NCBI RefSeq assembly: GCF_029873635.1
Contig: NC_080418.1
Coordinates: forward strand, 16,453,388 to 16,517,387
Source: Malania oleifera
Lineage: Eukaryota > Streptophyta > Magnoliopsida > Santalales > Ximeniaceae
Length of the DNA: 64,000 nt
Reading direction: 5' to 3'
Shown here: positions 1-11,528 of the stretch, piece by piece
How positions within the stretch are numbered: position 1 is the first letter of the stretch
Layout: each line of letters begins with the position of its first letter
Translations under genes and position numbers: made by a program
The notes under the pieces: generated by a model
What the model saw: the letters and a program-made list of their open reading frames with translations, nothing else
Database searches by the model: none
What the model was told of the DNA's origin: nothing

Positions 1-68
1 TGTTTTATAACTGTACCAGTTATGGTAAGATGTGGAAATTCTAAACTTGCCTTTGTTCTATCTTCAAG

Positions 69-1010
69 ATGGATCCTAGAGGTAAAGACGTGGTTGTTGG
101 AGGGGAGAATGAGTTGGGGGCTTCCAGCGGTGATGAAATTGAAACCTCTAAACTACTGCGAGGTATAGCTTGGCAAGTCAGGGAAGACATGAGCCGGGAC
201 CCCGAGGGATTGAGTTGCCAGGGCTGTACAATCGATCAATTCACTCGCTTGAAACCCTTTTCTTTTACGGGAGGTGCTGACCTAATCATAGTTGAGAATT
301 GGGTGCAAGAGATGGAGAAGATATTGACAGTGCTGAATTGCATTGAGAAACAGAAGGTTCTCTTTGCCACTTTCAAACTGACATGAGAGGCCGAGCGGTG
401 GTGGCTAGCAGTGAAGCTGTTGGAAGAGCAGCGGGCAGTACCTCCTATTATGACGTGGAAGCGTTTCAAGGAGGTCTTCTATGACCGATATTTCCCCGCC
501 ACCACCAAAAATGTGAAGGCGGAGGAATTCTTCAACTTGACACAGGGGCATCTCACTGTACAACAGTATGCTGCTAGGTTCGTGGAACTTTTTCGTTTCG
601 CTCCTTTCATGGTCCCAGATGAATATCAAAAGGCGAGGTGGTTTGAGAAGGGCTTAAAACAGAGAATCCTCGAGCATGTGGCATGCTTACAGAAACAAAA
701 TTTTTCAGAATTGGTGGATAAAGCCACTTTTGTAGAGTTAAGCTTGCAAGGAGGTGTAGGGATGTCAGAGTAGAGGAAGAGACCCATGTCTCTTAGCTCC
801 TATGCTAATGTTAGATAGGGTCCATGGAGGGGAGACAGAGATACTAGAGGTCAGAGACCAATTAGGAGTGATCAAGGCCATCAAGGTAACTCAACACCCT
901 CTTACTGAGCAAGGTGTAATTGGAGGCATTGGGGAGAATGTCGAGGTAGGGGTCCTATGTGTTACTAGTGTGGTAAGTATGATCACATAGCTTCAGATTG
1001 TCACGAGCCG
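69..1010 (+). pseudogene. gypsy gag remnant
   Basis: The reading begins MDPRGKDVVVGG and reaches the retrotransposon gag domain around 250-720, with the family-typical stretches [20 protein letters not shown] and [11 protein letters not shown] degraded zinc-knuckle region lies near 945-1000. It matches, piece by piece, the minus-strand gag at 62881-63829. In a live element this protein would form the particle and bind the RNA. It is a fossil with a few breaks. Confidence 0.85.
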
Positions 1011-1369
1011 CTGGGTCAAAACTAGGGACCTCCGAGCAATGCACCCACTTTAGATCAGAATTGGGGGAATAATTTGGTGCCACGCGGCGGACCAGCGCGT
1101 GTCTACACACTTGCCTCAGCTATGACAGACATTGCTAGAGACGTAGGTAACGTGTTTATGTTTGAGATAAATAATAAGTTTCATTTAATTCTGGGTAATG
1201 CAATGGTTCACATGCTAAAATAGATTGAAATATGTGAAATGCGTGATAGAATATATGTTGATTAACGAATTTCGAGGACAAAATTTTGTAAGGGAGGAGA
1301 ATGTAATAACCTGACCCTAGAAAATAAAAGAAGGGAAAAAGAAATTTAAAAAGGGGCATCAAGTAGGGA

Positions 1370-1580
1370 CTTATTGACGAACTTATTTTTTTTGTCGACG
1401 AATGTCCTTCTTGGTCTTGTCGACGAGTACACGTGTTATGTCGATAAGGAATTATCGAGAGTAGGGAAAATTCACATTTTAATGGATTCGTCGACGAATC
1501 TGATGTTCTCATCGACGAATGTCCTTCTTTGGTTCGTCGACGAACCTTTCAGACTCATGGACGAAGCTTAGCTTATAAAT
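1370..1580 (+). promoter_or_regulatory. LTR promoter: TCGTCGACGA array plus TATA box
   Basis: At least six copies of a roughly 10 bp near-palindrome (forms GTCGACGAAT, TCGTCGACGAAC, CATCGACGAAT) occur at spacings of about 20-75 bases and end just before TATAAATAGG at about 1573. The TATA assignment rests on the motif and on conservation in all three gypsy LTRs. A role for the array as protein-binding sites is an inference. Confidence 0.55.
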
Positions 1581-2122
1581 AGGCCCTGGATCATTTCTCC
1601 GCTAAAGTCTCTCTCCTCTCCCACTCTCTCTCTTGGGCTTCAGTCCTACCACCTTCTCTTTTAGATTTTGGCCCAGATTTAGCCCGATTCGATGATCGGA
1701 AACCACCATGAGGTTCCTAGGGTGTTTCTCTCAGTTAACTGGAGCATAAACTTGATTTGGAGTTTTTGGGTACCACTCCAAATTAGGGTAAGTAGGACAT
1801 TTTTAATATTAATTTAATTATTGGAAGAGTGTGGGTTTAGGAGATGTTAAATGATAAATATTATGGGGTTGAACTTTTAAGTTAGAATTTTTGGGATGTA
1901 GGGTTCCATTTTTCGTTCAATTTAGGCAAAATTTCGAGGAACAGATAAGGGGAATAAATTATGCCAGGCTATTTATTAAATTTGAATCGGTTATTTTCGA
2001 GTATAGGAACTGTATAATTATAGTATGATTTTTTGAATAGTTTAAGCAATTGAAAATAATGATTTTAATTATAAATCATAATTGGAAAAAACCGTGTGGC
2101 ATGAAAATAATCCTTATTAATT

Positions 2123-2292
2123 AACTGATTGTAAATACGGTACGGTTGTGAATACCGTCTGCTTGTTAGTGCTGTTTGGATGTGAGTACTGTCTGGTTGT
2201 GAATACTGATTGGTTGTGGATATTGTCTGGAAGTGAATACTGCTTGGCTGTGAACATTGTTTGATGGTGAATATTGGTTGATTGTGAATACT
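2123..2292 (+). repeat. 17 bp tandem repeat, about 10 units, inside the LTR
   Basis: Units of exactly 17 bases of the type GTCTGGTTGTGAATACT run in register from 2140 to 2292 (nine units), with a weaker unit before them. Units differ at several positions each, so the array is old or under little constraint. Many minus-strand reading frames across it are only a product of the repeat. Confidence 0.85.
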
Positions 2293-2317
2293 GTTTGTTG
2301 CGTACATAAACATATAG

Positions 2318-2615
2318 TGAAATATGTAGCTGCCCTACGTGGGCCACGTATAGTGTAGTACGTAACTGTCCTATGTGTGCCAAGTATTGGGTAGTACGTA
2401 GTAGTCCTATGTGGGCCACGTACTGAGATGGTACATAGTAGTCTTATGTGGGTCACGTACATAGACGTGTAGTGAAATACGTAAATGCCCTACGTGGGCC
2501 ACGTATAGTGTAGTACGCAATTGTCTTATGTGGGCCATGTACTAGATTGTATGCAGTAGCCTTATGTGGGCCACATACTGCAAGGTATGCAACTGCCCTA
2601 GGTGGGCCATATACT
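2318..2615 (+). repeat. 36-43 bp tandem repeat, about 8 units, inside the LTR
   Basis: About eight units share the core CCTACGTGGGCCACGTA, which is itself a near-palindrome, separated by GTAGTACGTAACTG-like spacers. The array directly follows the 17 bp repeat. The other two gypsy LTRs carry unrelated small repeats in this place. Confidence 0.8.
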
Positions 2616-3372
2616 AAGTTCAATGGATTGTAATGTATCATGTGTGGATGAATTATGGTGCATATGTTTGTTGACTATGTGAGATAATTGATGTGAATGT
2701 GTGTATACTGGTGTGTGAACTTAGATGCATAAATATTTATGACAAAGTAAAACTCTCTGCCCGAGGGTTGACCTTACGTGAGTGCCCTGATAAGTATCAG
2801 TTGTAGTCACACCCAGATTAACGGGTAAGGTTGCAAACGGTATCAGAGCAAAGAGGCGTCAGATGCATGAGCGTGTAAACTCCCCAATCCTTGGAAACTT
2901 TTGCTATAAATATTGGTTTTGTTTGTATGACTACAATCTGTATGCGACTTGCTGGTTGTTGTTGACTAATTGATGAGTTTATTTTGTATATATATATAGA
3001 TTAAAACTCTTCTGTCACACACTGCTATAGTATATTTTTTCCTTACTGAGAGGTGTCTCACCCTAGTGAATCATTTTTTTTTCAGGACCTTTAAGCGATC
3101 GAACTTAGAAAGCTCATAGGGTAGGGTTAGGTTCTTTTTGGGAAGTTTGGGTGGTTGTAAGAACAAATATATGTTTAGTTTATATATTGATATATATTTT
3201 TTTGGTGATGTAATGTGGAGAATTTATTATACTCCTTTTTGGGGTCGTATAAATTAGAACTCTAATATTTTATTTAAGGTTGTTTATTATTTTCCACTGC
3301 GTGAATGGTATCAGACACGGTAAATGGTCTCATCACACCCCGGGCCCCACCTAGTAGGTTTGGGGCGTGACA

Positions 3373-3750
3373 GAAGCACTCTGCTTTATCATTCAATATC
3401 ATGTGCCTTTAATTTGTGGGACTTATAAGCATAAAATTGGACACACCCATTCATTTTTTATTATTTATTTAAGAGTTACATTCTTCCTACTCCCAAATTT
3501 AAATTGCCTTAAGTTACAGCTTTTATGCCAAGTTATTTCTTTATCAAAACACTTAGGTATTACGGAGGTGTCATGCTCCCTTTATAAGAATCGTGCTATG
3601 TGTAAAAATATTTTTTTCCCTTCACCTTCTAGGTTGTATGTAACTGTATTATTAATTTCTAAATCTCAAATTATATTTTAATTTTTTCAAGGAATTAGTG
3701 ACGTGACTTTTATTTAAAAAAAGAGAAAAACTAAAAGATACCGCAGAAGT
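3373..3750. other. intergenic DNA before the RPS15A promoter
   Basis: AT-rich DNA with no reading frame or repeat I can support. It lies between the end of the gypsy LTR and the site II cluster, so it is probably the distal promoter of RPS15A. Confidence 0.4.
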
Positions 3751-3757
3751 TTAAATA

Positions 3758-3947
3758 TGGGCCTGGGCTGCCTGGCCCATTCTCCATGGTTCATGAGCAA
3801 AGCATTGTTAGATCAAGCTCAGTCCCGTGTTTGGTCCATGATTTGCCCCAACCTGAGCCCGATGAGGACAAATACGTAAATTGGCCATGCATTCAAGTAG
3901 GCTCGAATGCTCTCCGTGGCGTTCCCTCCTGCAGCCGAGAAACCCTA
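3758..3947 (+). promoter_or_regulatory. RPS15A: RPS15A promoter: site II cluster and telo-box
   Basis: Three site II motifs (TGGGCY) lie within 22 bases: TGGGCC at 3758, TGGGCT at 3764 and GGCCCA (the reverse form) at 3774. A telo-box AAACCCTA is at 3940-3947. Paired site II motifs and telo-boxes are a known hallmark of plant ribosomal-protein and other translation-machinery promoters. The next recognisable plus-strand host gene is RPS15A, so this is most simply its promoter. The long intron between them is the weak link. Confidence 0.65.
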
Positions 3948-4014
3948 GAAGGTTTTTTTGTGCTCTCTACCTCCCTCCGCAGGCTAACGTACGCCGCTGC
4001 CATTTCTGCTGCCA
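3900..4014 (+). other. RPS15A: putative 5' leader exon of RPS15A
   Basis: GC-rich DNA around the telo-box ends in CTGCCAG followed by the donor GTACAG at 4015. A matching acceptor, GCTAGCAG, ends at 17268, and the joined leader would then read 15 bases to the ATG at 17284. The exon start is not defined. Leader introns are common in plant ribosomal protein genes. The link to the coding exons is inferred from promoter type, strand and the splice sites. Confidence 0.55.
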
Positions 4015-4020
4015 GGTACA

Positions 4021-4022
<2 letters not shown>

Positions 4023-4069
<47 letters not shown>
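4023..4069 (+). repeat. (CT)n microsatellite
   Basis: About 23 uninterrupted CT units lie a few bases downstream of the proposed splice donor. CT-rich runs near transcription starts are common in plant genes; another pair is upstream of the RABE1 start codon. Confidence 0.95.
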
Positions 4070-4073
<4 letters not shown>

Positions 4074-4791
4074 GCTGGCTCCCCCTCCCTTGATTGATTG
4101 ATCAGGAGCGTAGCTCCTTAGAATGGACGTTGATCTGTTACCTGTTTGTTTGGTCTCTATTTATTTGCTGTATGGATGAATTTATGTTCTTGGAGTCGTT
4201 GAGTCTTCTTAGGTAGTTGAGCTTGCTATGTTTCTGATTTTGGTTGAAGATATCGGCTTAAGCATTTTAGTTTTATTCGCACTTTTTAGACTTTATTTAA
4301 TTTTTATTTCAAAGATTCATGCGTGCTTGTTTTAATGATCATTTTTTTTTTATTTTATATAGTAAGCCGCCTTTTGGTTGATGAGAAAATATGGGCAGAA
4401 AAGAAGCTAGAACTCTGAATTTTGGATTTTTATGTTATATCATGCTCTTTTCTTTTTTGGTGGTTATTGTGATGGACTAAAGTTCTCACTCCGTCAAGAC
4501 AAATATATTCGAGCATTTGATTTTATTGTCTCAGTTTCCCAGCAGTGAAATTATAATATTCAAAATTATAGTTTGATATACTGATCTGTTTTTTCTAGAG
4601 ACAGAGTGTGGGTAAGAGGACAGAGGTGATACATGCAGGAAAAGCATCATCAACCAGGTCCTTAAGCTTATTAGGACTATTAATGGATAGATGAAATTAT
4701 GTAAAACATAAGTCATGTCATGATAATTTGTTTTCCAAATTCCAATTATTAATATTCCATTAGTGCATCACTGAAAAATTGTAAGGATTAT

Positions 4792-6801
4792 TCTTAGCTT
4801 TGGTGTATTCCCAAGAGGGAGGTGAATTGGAATTTTAAAATTTATTCTTAGGTTTAGCTAATCTAACATCAGTATATTCGCAGGGTCTGTCTATACAGTT
4901 CTAAATGCGTAGATAAATATAACGTGCGGAAATTAAAATTATGCGCAACATTCACCAACTATAACATACATGTGTAGAAATGTAAATTGCAAAAAGATAA
5001 ACAGTGCACATAAGATATGTTATCGGGTTTCGGTCAATTGTGCCTATGTTGCCGCCTCTAGCTTGCAACCCCGAGAATTCAACTGAAGGTTCACTTAATG
5101 GGTGGAGCGGCACCTAAACAATCAGGTCAATTAGCACAGGGCTGACCTCAACCTTTACAATCAGGTCAATTAACATAGGGCTGTCAACCTACATAATCCT
5201 TCCTGGACTGGATTACTGCCCCCTCAGGCCACGCCTGGAAACATAACAGTAATTTCTCAATCAAATGGTACAGTGATTATGCTTTCATGTAAAACAGATA
5301 TGTACCCAATATGCGCAATCACATACACATCAACAATGTAGGTAAATGTAAGTTCAGTGATGTGTATTTTTGTGCAAGCTACACTCAACAAGATATGATC
5401 GCAAGAATGCTCAGGAGTGTTCAAGATAAGCTAAATCTTTGAAATACGTTAATATCAAATCTTCAATGTTCAATCAGAGTTTTAAAGATGCTTAATCAAA
5501 TATTCAAACTAATTCAAAAGATTTTCTTCAATGAAATTAGCACATGAGTAGTTTGAAAAATATTTTAGCTTGTAGAAAATATTTTGTACAATAAAATCAA
5601 AACTATGGGTTGCAATAACAATGCAAATATCCTAAGTTTGTTAGTTTATCCCAACATAAGATTTATTATATTCAAATATGTGGGATAAGCTTTGCTAACT
5701 CCCCAAAAATAAATAAATAAATCAAACAAGAACAATGAGAGTATTAGCACTATATAATAAACATAAAAATAAACAATAACCTCTCACAATATCAAGATCT
5801 ATCAAGGGAATAAAGATTTGAGAGTATTTTGGGCAAAATGAGATTTTGAGATAGAGAGGATTTTTGCTAATTATTTTGACTAATCTCTACCTAATTTTTG
5901 CAAATGAATGCCTATATATAGGGATGAGAAAAATTATAGTCGTTAGGACATGTAGGATATTATTAATATTGTTTTAAATCATTTTAACCCAATTAATCCC
6001 GTTTAAAAATATTAACCGCGGTAAAATATTTGGGGCAACCCGAGAGCACCGGTTGATCGAAGGAAGCTCGGTTGATCGAATTGTTTGAAGTTTGGTCGAT
6101 CGGGCATTAAATGAACTATGAGTTCGGTTGATTGAACTTGTAAGTCCAAGGGCCATTTTTTCCTTTTTGCAAGATTCGGTCAATCGGGAACATTTTGAAC
6201 TACCTTCGTCGGTCGATTAGACCGTTGAGTTCCCACACGTGGGAGCTCGGTCGACCAGGGTCAAATAAACTAAGTAAGTTTGGTCGACTGGGCTGTGGTC
6301 AACCTGTTGACCCGGTCCTAGGTCGGTCGATCGGGAGCTTTTTGTACATGGGTTTTCGGTCGACTGAATATGTAATTTTCCTACATTTCAGTTTTTTTCA
6401 ATTTGTGCAAACACCCTAATCAAATGACCAAACATACAAATGCATGAGTGAGTGTCTTAGGGTCATTTTTATGTCTTTTTGAAGACACCGAAAAAATCCG
6501 GCGTCGGTCAACAGGTACCCTAATGACATTCAGTATCCTAAGGTTAGTCTATGGTCATGTTGTGCTTACAAAAACTTACATGCAGCAGAGATTATTACAG
6601 ACCATATACCTAGTTACTATTACAAACCCATATTACATTAATTGAATTTACAAAATGAGAGAGAATCCCTAGGGTCTTCATGCTTTGCTTTCATGTGCCT
6701 TTACTTGATCTGTTAAAACGAACCTGCACATATACTTGAAAGCCATCAAATATATGAATATTTGTCATTATCAAAATCGGGTGTGATCTATAAAGTCAGC
6801 A
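4792..6801 (-). repeat. solo copia LTR (2.01 kb), minus orientation, TSD ATTAT
   Basis: Read on the minus strand it starts TGCTGACTTTATAG and ends in the block TCACCTCCCTCTTGGGAATAC that marks the 3' end of the copia LTRs here. The flanks carry a perfect 5 bp duplication, ATTAT, at 4787-4791 and 6802-6806. No internal region or partner LTR is present, so it is a solo LTR. It is the same family as the LTR at 59232-60465. A motif cluster of TCGGTCGATCG type (about 6040-6380) precedes a TATATATAGG box at about 5912 in minus orientation. Confidence 0.85.
6040..6380 (-). promoter_or_regulatory. GGTCGATCG-type motif array in a copia LTR
   Basis: About ten variants of GGTCGATCG, GGTTGATCG and GGTCGACTG occur along 340 bases, just upstream (in LTR orientation) of the TATATATAGG box. 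The layout equals that of the gypsy LTR arrays although the motif differs. Function is not known. Confidence 0.5.
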
Positions 6802-6897
6802 ATTATTAATTTAGAGACTCGATGCATATATCCTTATGTATGCTGCCTATCACTTATACAAACATGCATGTAAGGATTAAAATGGAATTACTGGAAT

Positions 6898-7782
6898 CAT
6901 AGTTGTTAGAATCTTACGATTCATGATTCGATTCATACAATTCGTATCAATTCCAGACCAAATCGATTCAAATCTAACTAGTGAGTCTAAAAATAACTGA
7001 ATCATTGCCGAATCTTTCAATTCACCTCGCGAATATGATGAATCGATCTAAATCAAATTGATTCACATGATTCTAGGCCTATTATATCTTGATAGATGCG
7101 ACTAGTTCAAAAATCCATTTCTTTTTCTTATTGCTTTTATTTGTAAATGATTACCTTCCGCTCCATATCCATGTCTATTTTTGTGCTAAAAAAGAGGAGA
7201 AAATAGAACTTTAGGTGGTATATTGCCTTCACAAAACCATTCTTCACCTTTGGAGGATAGTTTTCTGCCATTGAGAAGACAGGGCAAAATACTCTGCTAA
7301 GGTAATACTCATGTTTTGTTGTGTTGTTAAAACAAAAAAGTTGGGTTTTTAATTTATTCTGTTCAATTATTATAATTTTTTAAGTTGTTTTTTTATTATT
7401 TTTAATTTGAGAAACAATATGCATGAAATATTTTTTAAAATTGTTCATGAACGTCCAAAGTTCAGTTTTTTATAATTTTTTTCTTGATATCTTTCCCTTA
7501 AACAGTACAAGTTCATTTTTTTTATTAGTATTTCTTGATTCATTCCCTTATTTTTCATTTTTTAAGGAAAAGCATACACATGAGCTATGATTTTTGTATT
7601 GGTAAAATTTAAACGTATTTTACTATTTTACTTGTTGTTCATATATCAATATATGCATATCGTTTAGAATTAATTTTGGAAATTTTCGCCAAATCTTACG
7701 ATTGAATTCTATTTGATTCTCAATTCTTGATTCCCAAATTGGAATTTCGATTCATGATTTGAATCTCAATTTGACAGCTATG
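6898..7782. mobile_element. non-autonomous hAT element, 885 bp, TSD ACTGGAAT
   Basis: Perfect 8 bp flanking repeats ACTGGAAT stand at 6890-6897 and 7783-7790. The inverted ends read CATAGTTGTTAGAATC on the left and CATAGCTGTCAAATTG on the right, and the subterminal regions are rich in ACGATTC and GATTCGATTC motifs. An 8 bp duplication with CA...TG ends is the hAT signature. The interior is AT-rich with no transposase frame. Confidence 0.85.
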
Positions 7783-7790
7783 ACTGGAAT

Positions 7791-8498
7791 ATCTTGTTGT
7801 TTGATGTGATTATGATGGTGTGCTTATGGTGAGTTGATATTCTTTAATTGTTTATATGAGAGGGCATTGAGGTCTGTTAGTTTGCTTACAAAGTTCAACA
7901 AACACATACTCTATTAAACACACTTAAAAAAATCTGTCTTTTTTTTCTCAAAAGGTACTCATTGTGCTAAAACACCCATTGAACTTTCTCAGTGACTTCA
8001 TTAGTCTGTAGACTATGTTTCCCTTGGCACTCAAATCCTTATATCACATTGAAACCTGTCATGCCTATTGAAATGTTTGACTGTTACAACGCAAGGTTTA
8101 ATTGATCAAACTAACTAGCTAAGAATCATTGCCAATTGCTCTTAATTTTAAATATGAGTTTGTAGCTTTATTGTTATTTTTTTTTCATAACTTGGTAATT
8201 CCAATGTCAGTAGGATTAACCCAAAAAGGGCAGATCAAAGGAACTTACGAGGGCATGGCTATAACAAAAACTACATTACCACTCTCACTTGGTCAGCGTG
8301 TATAATATTATCTATCGAGCCATTGGAAGTTTGAGAACTGTGAATTAATTTTGAAGGGACTCTAAATTTTATTGGTTTACATTTTATTGTTATGGGGCAG
8401 TTTTGGGGGACTGCATCATGCTTCAGTGGTATGTTGGCAATTTCTTGTTACATAGTCTTAGTGTTAGATATATATATTAAAAAATGAAAGAAAAAAGA
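7791..8498. other. intron DNA, nothing recognised
   Basis: AT-rich sequence between a hAT element and a solo LTR. I see no reading frame, repeat or RNA gene that can be supported. Confidence 0.4.
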
Positions 8499-10701
8499 TG
8501 AAATTAGGAATAGCTTCCCAAGAGGGGGGTGAATTGGCTTTTTAAAACTTTCTCCTTGGTTCTTTAAAAGTTCTTAACTTCTTTTGTGATTTAACCAATT
8601 CTTTGACTTGTTTATTTATTTTGTCAATCAAACAAGAACTTGGTTTCTTTTGAACAATCAATCAACAACACAATTAAACACAATTAAACATTCAATCTTC
8701 AACCACACTTTGAAAGTAAAAACAATCAAACAATTGATCACAATTTTCAAACCAACACAACCACAATTTATTTACCAAATATAAGTTCACTGCAGCACTA
8801 TTAGATTGATGAAATCATTCAAGATTTAAGACTCTTGGAATATAAAACAAATCTTTATACCATCCAATCACAATCAATATAATATATGTAACTTTCAGCT
8901 TTTGATGTTTTAAGCCCTGTGGTGAATGTGAGTTTTGAACAAAGCCCTGTATATATGAAATTTCTTCTACAATATGATGTTCAATGTAAAATCCAATTAC
9001 TCTTTCCAAACTTCAGAATTCAAATAAACTCTTAAGTTAATTTATCTTTGGGGTGTTTAGCCAAGTAACATACTCTTGTTTGGTTTCCGCAAAGAATGGT
9101 TCAACTAACGTACTCCCTTTCGGTTTCCGCAACCAAAATCAAAATCAAACTTTAAGTTTGTTTGATTTCCAAATATACGTAGTTTGTATGATTTTCAAAT
9201 TTAAACCATCCACGCAATTGAAATAAGTACTGAAAATTAAGAGTAAGGGAAAGAAGGAGTGAAACGAAGATTTTTACAAGGTTCGGCTTATACCCAGCCT
9301 ACGTCCTTGCCTTTGGCAAACCACCAAAGGATTCACTAAACTTGTTTCGTTGACGGGTGGAACAAAACCTTTACAAGCGATACCCCACGCTTAAACACTC
9401 CTTCATGAGGCTAGAACCCGCCTCTCCAAATGATGTCCCCTCGTTCGGTCACTCCTTAAATAGGCTAGAGCCCGCCTTTCTAAGTAATATTCCCTTGTTT
9501 AGCCAACGATCCAAACAATCTTTGGAATCGTCAATCGATTAATTCTTTCAATGTTTGAAAGATTTAGAATTTGTAGTACAATTCCGGTGGAAGAAGATCA
9601 ACAAAAACTCAGTTGAATTCGTGCAAGTTGAGAGCAAGAGAGAACCTTGAGAATTTGAGAGCAATTGAGAGAGATTTTGAATTTTTGCTGAATTTGAATT
9701 CTTGGTGTATTGATTCAATGATCTTTGAAACTTATTTATAGACTTTAAAAGGCATGTAACTTGGTCCCCAAGTGACTTGGAGTATCTCCCAAGTTTTCAC
9801 AAAGTTTGAGCCCCAAGCAAATCATTTAAAAAATGTTTCCGTTGAAGTTTTTTTCAAATTCTGTTCGTGGCAGTCGCCTGCCCCAATCCACCAGTCACCT
9901 GCCATGTTATTTTTAAAGGAGCAGCAGGGGCAGTAGGGTGGCAGTCGCCTGTCAGGACACAGCTAGTCACTTGGCTTGACCACCCCGGCTCCTGTCCTGG
10001 TTCAGGCAGTCTACTGGTTGCTGTCAGCTTCGAGCATCCTTCTGTTTTTCGGTCATAAATTTTTCTGTGCAACTCCAAATTTGATGATCTTCGTGTCAAA
10101 TGAAAGTTAAGAGAAAATCTTACAACTTTCATGTTGAACACTTTTTAAAATAAAGAGTTTTGATAGAGAAAAATATATCTCAATGCAGATGTAGAAAAAT
10201 TAATAGCATTTTGAAAATCCTCTTTTTGATGATTTTCATTCCAAAAATGATTCTAACCTTTTTGAAATAATTTTTTACCTTATAAAAATATTTTTCAAGT
10301 ATGTTAAAAGGTATTAGGTCCAATAAATTAACCTAAGAGTTTTATGTATCCATATTGAAATTATTTGAAGTATTTACATAAAATTTCTTATAGATTCTTT
10401 CAAATTTGCAATTCTTGAATTCCTTGAGGTCTTTATGCTTGCGTCATCTTTTTTTAAGCTTTTGTCAAGTTCTCTTTAATCCTCATGCTCTCATGATCTT
10501 CAAGCTTTATCTTTAAATTCATTTTTGAATCTATGCTTCAAGTTGGATATAAATCATCATTCTTTGAAATATAAGCTTTGATGAATTCTTTAACCTTGCA
10601 TTCATCATTGAGTCCTGAAAATACATCGCTTAAACAAAACATGTTAAGTTCTGCTTGTTTGTTAGCATCAAAACAAGATGTTAAGCCTTGTAAGGCCAAC
10701 A
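8499..10701 (-). repeat. solo copia LTR (2.2 kb), minus orientation, TSD AAAGA
   Basis: On the minus strand it starts TGTTGGCCTTACAAGG and ends CTCTTGGGAAGCTATTCC...TTTCA. Perfect 5 bp repeats AAAGA flank it at 8494-8498 and 10702-10706. Its U3 carries GGCAGTCGCCTG and CAGTCACCTG variants at about 9866-10020, upstream (in its own orientation) of CTATAAATAAG near 9730-9745. It is a different copia LTR family from the one at 4792 but has the same architecture. Confidence 0.87.
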
Positions 10702-10777
10702 AAAGATAAAATAAACCAGTGTATGAGAACTAGGTGGTGGAACCTAAAGGGAGAATATAATAAAATTTAAAGATAAA

Positions 10778-11164
10778 ATGATCAAAGATGGGAATTGGAT
10801 TATAGAGGATGAGATAAATATAAATACTCTTTGGAGTAGATTAGCTAGCTCTATTAAAAATATAGCAAAAGAGATTTTAGGTAAATCAAGGGAAAGTTTC
10901 TCGAATAGCAAAGAAAGTTGGTGGTGTGATAAAGATGTCCAAAAAGCCGTAAAGACAAAAAGAATTTGGTATAAAATGTCGTATATATGTAGAAACAAGG
11001 ATAACTTTGAAAAGTATAAGGAAGCGAGAAAAGATACAAAAAAGGCCGTTAGTGAAGCTAAATTCAAGTCATTTAATAGTTTGTATGATAGGTTAGATAC
11101 AAAAAAGGGGAAAGAGATATATTTAAACGTGCTAAAGCTAGAGAAAGGAAGAGTAAGGACTTAG
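10778..11164 (+). pseudogene. RTE ORF remnant (region ahead of the RT)
   Basis: A 128-codon open stretch rich in Lys and Glu resembles the segment of plant RTE proteins between endonuclease and reverse transcriptase, including WW followed by an acidic/basic helix and KAVSEAK. It ends in a stop; the RT similarity continues downstream in other frames. Confidence 0.75.
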
Positions 11165-11528
11165 GAAGTGTAAAATATATAAAAGTGAGGATGATATTGT
11201 CTTGGTGAAGGACGAAGGCATTAAAGAAAGATGACGAAGTTATTTTAGTAAGTTGTTTAATGAAAACTAAATAGAAGACGTAAACTTATTTTTTACAAAT
11301 GAGAAAAAAACTAAAAATATGAGATTTATTTGCAAAATTTGAGTTAACGAAGTTAAGTTTGCACTAAAAAAAAAGAAAAATGGGATAGCTATAGAACTGG
11401 ATAACATCCAAATTGAAGTTTGGAAGTGCTTAGGTGATAACGGAATTATATGGTTAACTAATTTATTTAATGCAATTATAAAAGTTAAGAAAATACTAAA
11501 TGAATGGAGGAAAAACACTTTAATACCT

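Larger units (their letters stand above)
1..3372 (+). mobile_element. Ty3/gypsy element, gag-only (TR-GAG-like), left part outside the window
   Basis: The window opens inside the internal region of a gypsy-type LTR element. A gag region is followed after only about 300 bases by a purine-rich tract (1291-1301) and a 3' LTR. No protease, reverse transcriptase, RNase H or integrase sequence lies between gag and the LTR. The minus-strand copy at the right edge of the window has the same layout, so this may be a non-autonomous family rather than a one-off deletion. The element is broken (a few breaks in gag) and its 5' LTR is not in the window. The 5 bases after the LTR are GAAGC; the matching left duplication cannot be checked here. 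Confidence 0.85.
1302..3372 (+). repeat. 3' LTR of the gypsy element (2.07 kb)
   Basis: The LTR starts TGTAATAACC straight after the purine-rich tract and ends GCGTGACA. A TATA-like box (TATAAATAG) lies near 1573. Upstream of it, at about 1370-1560, is a cluster of near-palindromes of the type TCGTCGACGAA. The block CTGAGAGGTGTCTCACC near 3045-3062 is shared with the other two gypsy LTRs in the window (53469-55510 and 60466-62580), which shows one family. The middle carries two tandem repeats that the other two LTRs do not have. Confidence 0.88.

Noticed and set aside
2065-2641. Overlapping minus-strand frames rich in Tyr, Ser, Thr and Gln
   Set aside because: They are translations of the 17 bp and ~38 bp tandem repeats in a gypsy LTR, not genes.
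3786-4097. Plus-strand frames over the proposed RPS15A leader
   Set aside because: The C-terminal Ser-Leu repeat comes from the (CT)n run, and a donor site lies at 4015. The region reads better as promoter and leader.
6195-6645. Plus-strand frames in the LTR at 4792
   Set aside because: They overlap the motif array of an LTR lying in the other direction, and no domain is present.
9854-10141. Frames on both strands over the GC-richer part of the LTR at 8499
   Set aside because: The region is the GGCAGTCGCCTG motif array of a copia LTR.
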